Below are positions 58,328 through 64,000 of a DNA stretch of 64,000 nucleotides, piece by piece; positions within the stretch are counted from its first letter, which is position 1; the number at the start of each line of letters is the position of its first letter. Under the pieces are notes generated by a model. The model was given only the letters and a program-made list of their open reading frames with translations. It ran no database searches and was not told the origin of the DNA. Source of the DNA: Brevibacterium sp. S111 (GTDB lineage Bacteria; Actinomycetota; Actinomycetes; Actinomycetales; Brevibacteriaceae); the NCBI RefSeq assembly GCF_004745075.1, contig NZ_RHFH01000005.1, forward strand, positions 1-64,000. Reading direction: 5' to 3'. The position numbers and the translations under genes were made by a program.

Positions 58328-59356
58328 ATGTCACAGACCGCAGCACGGTTGCTCGGATTATTGTCATTGCTGATGGTGCCCAGGACCTGGTCGGGCACGG
58401 AACTGGCCGATCGTCTGGAGGTGAGTCCTCGGACCGTTCGGAACGATATCGGTGCGCTGCGCGACATCGGCTACGTCATCGACGGCACCCGCGGCAACGA
58501 GGGCGGCTACCGGCTTTCCCCGTTCAATTCGGCCATTCCGCCTCTGCCGCTCGACTCCGATGAGGCGGTGGCCGTCGCTGTCGGCCTCCACTCGGGGCTG
58601 AGCTGCATCATCGGCGGTATGGAGGAGACTTCGGCACGAGCATTGGCCAAGCTCGAACACATCCTGCCCGCCACGGTCCGCACCAGGGTGCACTCGCTGG
58701 CCCACTTCACCGTTCCGGTCACAGGGAACCAGCCGATGCCGATCGTTGAGCCCGGTCTCATCGTCAGCCTCATCGATCACTGCCACCGACACGAGCGACT
58801 GCGTTTCCGCTACCTCCCCGAGGACGCCCCCGGAAGTCAACCGACCGAGGAGCTCCATCTCGAGGTCGAACCCTATCGACTCGTCAACCGCCAGCACCGC
58901 TGGTACCTTCTCGCCTTCGACCCCACGGCCGATGATTGGCGGGTCTTCCGCGCCGAACGCATTTCGCCGAAGACTCCCAGTGGGCTCCGCTTCGAACCGC
59001 GCCCTCTGCCCGCCCGTGATATCGGCGACTATGTCGAACGGCACTCCATCGGGCCTCGTTGGCGACACTCTGCCACGGTCATCGTCATGGCACCGACCGC
59101 CGAAGTGAAGTCGATGATCATGCCCGCAGAAGGCACGGTCGAACCCGTTGACGACGATCGTTCGCTCGTGACCATCGGCGGACAGGATCCGACCACCATG
59201 GCGTTGGCCCTGGCAAGGTTGGAGGTCGATTTCGCTGTCGTCGACAGTTCCGAGCTCCGCGACAGTCTGCAGACGCTGGCGGACCGGTTGGGACGAGCAG
59301 CTGAGCAGAACAAGGCCGTCGGTCAACCGGATCGCCCCTCGGACATCTCTGGGTGA
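58328..59356 (+). CDS. WYL-domain transcriptional regulator (YafY type)
   Basis: A 342-residue protein. The N-terminal winged helix reads ARLLGLLSLLMVPRTWSGTE, LADRLEVSPRTVRNDIGALR and GYVIDGTRGNEGGYRL. The WYL domain is at about 140-220, with RLRFRYLPEDA and EPYRLVNRQHRWYLLAFDPT (RWYLLAFD being the WYL box). A C-terminal extension (WCX-like) follows (GPRWRHSATVIVMAPTAEVK). Such regulators bind nucleic-acid or nucleotide ligands and often control stress or defence genes. ATG 58328; no clear target, though the divergent IS-type gene and the downstream secreted protein genes are near. Confidence 0.88.
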   Translation: MSQTAARLLGLLSLLMVPRTWSGTELADRLEVSPRTVRNDIGALRDIGYVIDGTRGNEGGYRLSPFNSAIPPLPLDSDEAVAVAVGLHSGLSCIIGGMEETSARALAKLEHILPATVRTRVHSLAHFTVPVTGNQPMPIVEPGLIVSLIDHCHRHERLRFRYLPEDAPGSQPTEELHLEVEPYRLVNRQHRWYLLAFDPTADDWRVFRAERISPKTPSGLRFEPRPLPARDIGDYVERHSIGPRWRHSATVIVMAPTAEVKSMIMPAEGTVEPVDDDRSLVTIGGQDPTTMALALARLEVDFAVVDSSELRDSLQTLADRLGRAAEQNKAVGQPDRPSDISG

Positions 59357-59562
59357 AAGGTTCAATCGCACAGTGAGCGCATTGTGCGATTGTGCGGAAT
59401 TTGGCGGGCATGACCGGTGAGTCGTGTCCATTCATTGTGCCCAGATAATCCCCGACTGTAACTTTTCTGGACGCCTTTCAATCACAGATGAACATGATCT
59501 CGACTAATCGTCTGATGAAGAATTCGAAGAAAACAGGCTTGTCCCCCGAATGGAGAACATCG

Positions 59563-60036
59563 ATGCTCGTGCTGTTCCGACACGCTTTCATCGTCCTGGC
59601 AGCCGTCCCCCTCATAGCAGGATCCATCCCCGCCGAGGCGGTCCCGAAGAGCACGGATCCCCTCGGCCCCGAATCCGCCCAGTCCCTCGATATCCGTCCG
59701 CGCCAGATCGCCAGCGAGGAGTTCGTCACCGGAAAGAACTCGGTGCGTATCTCCGTCGAGGGCCTGTATCCGGACGAGGAGGTGCGACTCGATGTCGATG
59801 CCGCACCCCGCGAGATCGACGACTTCCAGCAGACGAAGCGGGTCGGTCAGAACGGGTCGGTGACCTTTGACGTCATGGGAGTCTCCGCATCGGACCCGAA
59901 CCGGTATGCCGGGAACTACCGAGCTCAGGTCATCACCATCGGCGGAGACCGCACGGAACGGATGACCGCCGCGTTCACCGTGATCGCGGTCGCGCCCCAC
60001 ACTGACCGTCTCAAACTCGACAGCGTTCCCCGATGA
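59563..60036 (+). CDS. Predicted secreted protein
   Basis: A 157-residue protein. ATG 59563 has GGAG 7 nt upstream, and it begins MLVLFRHAFIVLAAVPLIAG, a signal peptide with a likely SIPAEA cleavage site. The mature part is beta-rich (FVTGKNSVRISVEGLYPDEE, VRLDVDAAPREID, GNYRAQVITIGGDRTERMTA), like a small immunoglobulin-type fold. Upstream starts at 59488 and 59515 exist but lack a ribosome binding site. Its TGA overlaps the next gene's ATG (60033-60036), so the two are coupled and probably work together at the membrane. No named family. Confidence 0.65.
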   Translation: MLVLFRHAFIVLAAVPLIAGSIPAEAVPKSTDPLGPESAQSLDIRPRQIASEEFVTGKNSVRISVEGLYPDEEVRLDVDAAPREIDDFQQTKRVGQNGSVTFDVMGVSASDPNRYAGNYRAQVITIGGDRTERMTAAFTVIAVAPHTDRLKLDSVPR

Positions 60037-60530
60037 GCAGCGACCGTTCATCTGCCGCACCCGCAGCGACCTTCCACGCCGAGCAGCTGACCACCCGCAT
60101 CGGCAAGGTGAACCGCACCTACGCCCGCTTCTACGGTCCAATGTCGCTGCTGGTCATGCTCATGTCGTTCTTCCCCTACTACTCTCAGGGGGCCGAAAGC
60201 ACGACGACCTACGGAAATCTGTGGCAGGAGGTCCTCCTCACCGGTCACGACACCGATGTCTTCGCCCTGGTCGTGCTGCTCCTCACCGCCGGATTGCTGG
60301 TCCCGGCCTCGGCTGGAAGGGTCTCGACGACCGGGCTCATCGGCATCCTCACCGGCTCGATCATCATCGGGTGCACGCTCCTGCAGTCGCCGGGCTATGT
60401 CAGCCCACCGGCGCTCACGATTTTCGGCATCGTCGATATCGTGCTGAGCTTCCTCATCGCATCCGTCGCCGTCATCCACGCCTTCCACCTGTTCGCCCTC
60501 GACCTCGAATTCCAGCAGCGCTTGAGCTGA
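60033..60530 (+). CDS. Small membrane protein
   Basis: A 165-residue protein starting MSSDRSSAAPAATFHAEQLT. Four hydrophobic segments: FYGPMSLLVMLMSFFPYYSQ, DTDVFALVVLLLTAGLLVPA, TGLIGILTGSIIIGCTLLQS and LTIFGIVDIVLSFLIASVAV. ATGA overlap with the secreted protein gene upstream. No domain recognised. It may anchor or assist the secreted partner. Confidence 0.65.
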   Translation: MSSDRSSAAPAATFHAEQLTTRIGKVNRTYARFYGPMSLLVMLMSFFPYYSQGAESTTTYGNLWQEVLLTGHDTDVFALVVLLLTAGLLVPASAGRVSTTGLIGILTGSIIIGCTLLQSPGYVSPPALTIFGIVDIVLSFLIASVAVIHAFHLFALDLEFQQRLS

Positions 60531-60697
60531 CGACGTCGGCCTCCGAGTCCGTCGGCCGCACGAACCGACACCTACGGCTCGAAGCGCCCTCGTCTCTCGC
60601 CTCCGGCCCGACCGTTCTCTGCCCGTTCGCCTGACCGGCCGGCGGCGTTCACGGCGTCTTCGCCGCAAGGTCGCCTGCTCTCCGTAGCGTCACCGGC

Positions 60698-61579
60698 ATG
60701 ACACCACAGAGAGCGACATCCACCCGTTTCCGTCCCGTGACGATCTTCGCCACTGCAGTGCTCGCCGCCTCCGCTGCCTTCGGCATCGGCCTTGCCCCCG
60801 CCTCGGCCGCCTCCCTCGGCTCGAGCGACGATGCACCGGGACTCGCTTCACCCGGTGACCACGACTTCGCAGCCCCTGACAGAGTCGCCGACGTCGCCTT
60901 CCCCACCACGATCTCCCACCGCGGCGGAGCCGACGTCTACCCCGAGGAATCGATGGAAGGATTCACCGCCTCGGCGAAGGACGGGTTCCTCCCGGAGATG
61001 GATATCCAGTTCCTCGAGGACGGCACCCCGGTCCTCATCCACGATGACACCGCCGACCGCACTCTCAACGGTGTCAGCTGACCCATTCGGGATCTCAGCC
61101 GGGAGGAATGGGACTCGGCGACGATCAAGCACCCCACCGGCGGAGAAGAGGCCGCGACGGTCACTCTCGACGAACTCCTCGACGAGATGGGCGGCGAGGT
61201 CGTCATGGCGCCCGAGATCAAGCCCGGGGCCACCTCGGCGGAGGTCGTTCAGGTCCTCGACGAATTCGACGAACGCGGACTTGCCGACTCCCTCATCGTC
61301 CAGTCCTTCGACTTCGAAGCGGCGAAGACGATCGCCGAACGCGGGTACACCTCGCTCTACCTCATGGGCGCCACCCTGCCGAAGGAATCACCTCAGGAGA
61401 TCGCCGAAGCCGGCATCGAATGGGTGGGACCGAGCGCGAAGATGCCGACGAACACCATGCGCACACTCGACAAGGCCGGCTTCCACGTCGCCCCCTACAC
61501 CCTCGATACCGCGAAGGACGGGCACCGACTGCCCGGATGGATCGACGGATTCTTCACCGACGATGCCTGGAGCAGATGA
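60698..61579 (+). pseudogene. Secreted glycerophosphodiester phosphodiesterase, broken by an in-frame TGA
   Basis: One frame of 294 codons encodes a signal peptide (MTPQRATSTRFRPVTIFATA...ASAASLG), ISHRGGADVYPEESMEGFTA (catalytic HRG and PEES), MDIQFLEDGTPVLIHDDTAD (E/D metal site replaced by MDIQ, and the H-D pair) and, later, EIKPGATSAEVVQVLDEFDE, VQSFDFEAAKTI and YTLDTAKDG. A TGA at 61079-61081 interrupts it in TLNGVS*PIRDLSREEW, where the family has a Gly or Trp. A single base change would restore it. Readthrough is possible but unproven. The intact enzyme would release glycerol-3-phosphate from glycerophosphodiesters such as teichoic acid fragments. Confidence 0.85.
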
Positions 61580-61592
61580 GTAGACTGCACGG

Positions 61593-62372
61593 ATGGAGCC
61601 TCTCGAACGCAGTGCACCGATCCCGGACCCGCTGACGCCCTACCTCGAGGTCGACCGGTCTCAGCCGCGGCACGAATGCTGGGTGACCGGACACATGGTC
61701 GCCGGCCTCGACGGCACCGCCGCCATCCACGGCCGCGTCGGCGCACTGTCGACGGCACCCGATCAGGAACTGTTCCGACGGATGCGCCAGGTCGCCGATG
61801 TCGTCATGGTCGGTGCGCAGACGGTGCGCAACGAAGGATACGCACCGATACGGCTGAGTCAGGACGCTCAGGAGCAGCGGCGCCGAGGCGGCCAGTCCGC
61901 GATGCCGCCGGTGGCCGTGGTCAGCCGCAGCCTCGACCTCGACTGGTCATCATCGGTCTTCGCCGCCGCCCCTGACCATGCCAGGACGCTCGTCATCACC
62001 TGTTCGAAGGCGGACCCCGGTCGCCTGGCGGCTGCCGAGAAGGCGGCGACGGTGATCATCGCCGGCGAAGACCGGGTCGAGCCGGCAGCGGCCCTGCAGG
62101 CCCTGGCCGGGCTCGGGCATCGTGTCGTCCTCTGCGAGGGCGGGCCCAGGTGGCTCGGCGAACTCGTCGCCGCCGACCGTCTCGACGAGCTGTGCCTGTC
62201 GATCTCCCCGCTCATGGGCGGCGATCCGCTGCCGGTGAGCATCGCACCGTCGGGAGCGGGCATCGCCGACTTCGACCTCAAGTCCACGATGGTCGAGGAC
62301 AGCACGCTCTTCCTCCGCTACGAGGCGGCCGCGGCGAAGACCCCGGCAGACGCTGAGAGGAGCCCGAAATGA
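61593..62372 (+). CDS. RibD C-terminal-type pyrimidine reductase
   Basis: A 259-residue reductase. HECWVTGHMVAGLDGTAAIH, then LSTAPDQELFRRMRQVADVV, MVGAQTVRNEGYAPIRLSQD (NADPH and substrate region), VVLCEGGPRWLGELVAADRL and the terminal SISPLMGG. This is the dihydrofolate-reductase-like fold that reduces the ribosyl pyrimidine in riboflavin synthesis. There is no deaminase half, as is common for stand-alone actinobacterial homologues outside a rib operon. Its stop overlaps the flavin reductase gene start in ATGA, so both may serve flavin chemistry. Exact substrate unknown. Confidence 0.82.
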   Translation: MEPLERSAPIPDPLTPYLEVDRSQPRHECWVTGHMVAGLDGTAAIHGRVGALSTAPDQELFRRMRQVADVVMVGAQTVRNEGYAPIRLSQDAQEQRRRGGQSAMPPVAVVSRSLDLDWSSSVFAAAPDHARTLVITCSKADPGRLAAAEKAATVIIAGEDRVEPAAALQALAGLGHRVVLCEGGPRWLGELVAADRLDELCLSISPLMGGDPLPVSIAPSGAGIADFDLKSTMVEDSTLFLRYEAAAAKTPADAERSPK

Positions 62373-62878
62373 GTGAGACGGGAATCGACGACCTCATGGC
62401 CTCGGTCGACTCTGCGCTGATCGTGGTCACCACCTCAGCGGAAGGGGAACCGGCCGGGTGCCTGGTCGGATTCCACACCCAATCGAGCATCTCACCGGAG
62501 CAGTACTGCTTCTGGCTGTCGAAGGCCAACCACACCTACCGGGTCAGCCTGCGGTCGACTCGCTTCGCCGTCCATTTCCTCACCTCCGCTGACCTCGAGT
62601 TGGCCCGCCACTTCGGGTCGCAGACGGGTGAGGACACGAACAAGTTCGCCGACCTCGACCACACCACCGCCGAGGAGGGGGTGCCCCTGCTGACGGATCT
62701 GCCGAACCGTATCCTCGTCGAACGCCTCGCCATGCTCGACGACGGAGGCGACCATGTGGCCAACACCTGCCGGGTGCTCTGGGCGGAGTCGGCCGGGTCC
62801 TTCGAGCCATTGCGTGCCTCGCAGGTCGGTGGCCTCTCCCCCGGTCATTCCAGCGAGGAACGTGCTGTGCATCCCTAG
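62369..62878 (+). CDS. Flavin reductase-like protein
   Basis: A 169-residue protein: SALIVVTTSAEGEPAGCLVG, then FHTQSSISPEQYCFWLSKAN (flavin-binding loop), TRFAVHFLTSADLELARHFG, then LAMLDDGGDHVANTCRVLW. This is the split-barrel FMN-binding fold of flavin reductases. It reduces FMN/FAD with NAD(P)H or binds flavin for a partner. ATGA overlap (62369-62372) with the pyrimidine reductase gene. The C-terminus GLSPGHSSEERAVHP is slightly long for the family. Confidence 0.82.
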   Translation: MSETGIDDLMASVDSALIVVTTSAEGEPAGCLVGFHTQSSISPEQYCFWLSKANHTYRVSLRSTRFAVHFLTSADLELARHFGSQTGEDTNKFADLDHTTAEEGVPLLTDLPNRILVERLAMLDDGGDHVANTCRVLWAESAGSFEPLRASQVGGLSPGHSSEERAVHP

Positions 62879-63114
62879 CCGTCGGCGCCCGCCTTGGCCC
62901 AGACGGCACAGCCTCGTTCAGCAGTCGGCTCTCACTCTGGAACGTGCGCCGATTAATGAGGCTGCACCAAAGACGACCCTTTGTGACCTTGGCGAACAGC
63001 AGTACTGTCGAGCCATGGTGACAATGGCGGAAGTCATTCGGAGTCGACAGCATGCCGTCTGTCCATAATCCTCATCGCAATGCCATCGACCGTGTGGTCG
63101 TGACCAATCTGGCC

Positions 63115-63420
63115 GCCTGCTCATCGGAACAGGCCTGCTGATGCTGCCCGCCGCGACAACCACTCCCGGCGGTATCTCGCTGCTGTCTACTCTTTTCACT
63201 GCGACCGGTGCGCATCTCGGATCCGCCGCTGGCCTCATTCGACATCAAGCGCGAATACGGAGTCAGCGTGGTGGCGTTCAGGCGGGACGGCGAGGAGAGC
63301 TGGGACATCGCCGATCAGGATGTCACTCTCTACGCCAACGATGAGATCCTCATCGCGGGAAGCCCCCGAGAGGTGGAGGACTTCAGCACCCTCGACGAAG
63401 AGGACGACGAGGAGGACTGA
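63115..63420 (+). pseudogene. Relic of trk potassium-uptake genes (trkH start joined to trkA end)
   Basis: In one frame 63115-63205 reads RLLIGTGLLMLPAATTTPGG and SLLSTLFTATGA, the opening of a TrkH/KtrB membrane protein. From about 63210, in another frame, LASFDIKREYGVSVVAFRRD, ADQDVTLYANDEILIAGSPR and an acidic tail form the C-terminal half of a TrkA/KtrA regulatory domain. A deletion therefore joined the start of trkH to the end of trkA, removing well over 1 kb. The last 70 codons could still be translated from GTG 63208 as a stand-alone piece. The stretch 62879-63114 shows no gene. Confidence 0.7.
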
Positions 63421-63438
63421 AGTCCCGAACCACTGCTC

Positions 63439-63861
63439 TCAGACGGCGACGACTTCGACCGGGATATTGCCGCGGGTGGCCTTGGAGTACGGGCAGAGTT
63501 CGTGGGTGCGGTCGACGAGCTTCTGTGCGGTCTCGTGATCGACATCGGGAATGGAGACCTCGAGCCTGACCGACAGTCCGAAGCTCTCACCCTCCTTGCC
63601 GATTCCCACCTGCGAGTTGACCACCGACTTCGAGGTGTCGATGCCCTGTTCCTTTCCGGCCAGGCCGAGTGCGCCCTGGAAGCAGGCTCCGTAGCCGACG
63701 GCGAAGAGCTGTTCGGGGTTGGTTCCGCCGCCCGGTCCTCCCTGCTCCTTCGGCGTGCGCAGATCGACGTCGACCATCTTGTCGTCGGTGGCTCCGTGTC
63801 CGTCTCGGCCACCGGTGATCTGGGCCTTCGCGGTGTAGGCGATGCTCTCAGGTGTGTTCAA
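63439..63861 (-). CDS. ohr: Organic hydroperoxide resistance protein Ohr
   Basis: A 140-residue OsmC/Ohr protein: YTAKAQITGGRDGHGATDDK, then GGTNPEQLFAVGYGACFQGA with the first catalytic Cys, and VDRTHELCPYSKATRGNIPV with the second Cys in the typical HxxCPYSxATxGN motif. It reduces organic peroxides with a lipoyl or thiol partner. Length and both Cys match the family. ATG 63861 follows GAAGGAGAAGAAG. No OhrR regulator is seen beside it in the window. Confidence 0.95.
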   Translation of the reverse strand: MNTPESIAYTAKAQITGGRDGHGATDDKMVDVDLRTPKEQGGPGGGTNPEQLFAVGYGACFQGALGLAGKEQGIDTSKSVVNSQVGIGKEGESFGLSVRLEVSIPDVDHETAQKLVDRTHELCPYSKATRGNIPVEVVAV

Positions 63862-63922
63862 CTTCTTCTCCTTCTCGTCCGGGCTGAAATTGATTCAGCC
63901 GTGTGCTTTCGTGCTGGGCTGT

Positions 63923-64000
63923 TCAGGACCTGTTCTTCGTCTTCCGGCTGCTTTCGCGTTCGAGCGCTTCGACGAGTTCGTCCTTGGTCATGGTCGAGCG
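63923..64000 (-). CDS. C-terminus of a small protein, cut by the window edge
   Basis: Minus-strand frame RSTMTKDELVEALERESSRK and TKNRS with stop at 63923. The TKDELVEAL pattern resembles the C-terminal SAP/Rho-N-like helix pair found at the end of small ChaB- or DUF7218-type proteins. Only 25 residues are visible, so the family is uncertain. Confidence 0.45.
   Translation of the reverse strand, partial: RSTMTKDELVEALERESSRKTKNRS

Noticed and set aside
61079..61081. Selenocysteine codon in the phosphodiesterase
   Set aside because: The position is normally Gly or Trp, no SECIS-like stem follows and no sel genes are in the window; a nonsense mutation is simpler.

Overview
The window looks like a chromosome segment of a high-GC actinomycete, most likely Brevibacterium or a close relative. 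The evidence is codon usage, an extended wall teichoic acid locus, and actinobacterial regulators and insertion sequences. The genus call is inference; nothing here is a taxonomic marker.

Layout. (1) 1-756: 5' end of an IS21-type element running off the left edge. (2) 913-18633: cell-wall glycopolymer (teichoic acid) locus. It holds TarI-like and TagD cytidylyltransferases, an SDR sugar epimerase/reductase, three CDP-glycerol glycerophosphotransferase-like polymerases or primases, a GDPD-like protein, a TagE-like and a family-2 glycosyltransferase, a pyruvyltransferase-like protein, an OafA-type acyltransferase and a CDP-alcohol phosphotransferase. (3) 18770-22703: an AfsR/BTAD-NB-ARC regulator converging on a DrrAB-type ABC exporter. 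(4) 23211-53247: an integrated mobile element of about 30 kb that splits the drrA-like ATPase gene exactly at its Walker B (FLDEP) codons. (5) 53236-64000: the other half of drrA, a TetR/MFS pair with a clear operator, a CAAX-type protease, an IS-type integrase-core gene, a WYL regulator, small secreted and membrane proteins, a GDPD gene broken by a nonsense codon, pyrimidine and flavin reductases, a deleted trkH/trkA relic, ohr and a partial gene.

The element encodes a large serine recombinase at one end. Both junctions carry a 12-bp identity, and motifs of the form TACGTNT lie at exactly the same distance (32.5 bp) on each side of a central GA, as expected for attP arms. It carries a MobF relaxase but no visible coupling protein or type IV secretion genes, so it is probably mobilizable rather than self-conjugative. 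Its cargo is two antimicrobial-type loci. One is a class III lanthipeptide operon at 39059-47242: a 30-residue precursor with a Ser-x2-Ser-x3-Cys labionin motif, MacB-like ABC, LanKC, MFS and a two-component system. The other, at 27238-34259, is a two-component system facing two paralogous leader-type peptides with an NHLP-like Pro-Asp-Gly motif, a small 'LFPHRG' protein and three ABC genes, with no recognisable modification enzyme. The element also carries a Fic/VbhA toxin-antitoxin pair, nine 25-bp palindromes next to a G-quadruplex-like tract, and an IS-filled right end with relics of a second relaxase module. I recall that a lanthipeptide-bearing integrative element has been described in Brevibacterium aurantiacum; I cannot tell from the sequence whether this is the same one.
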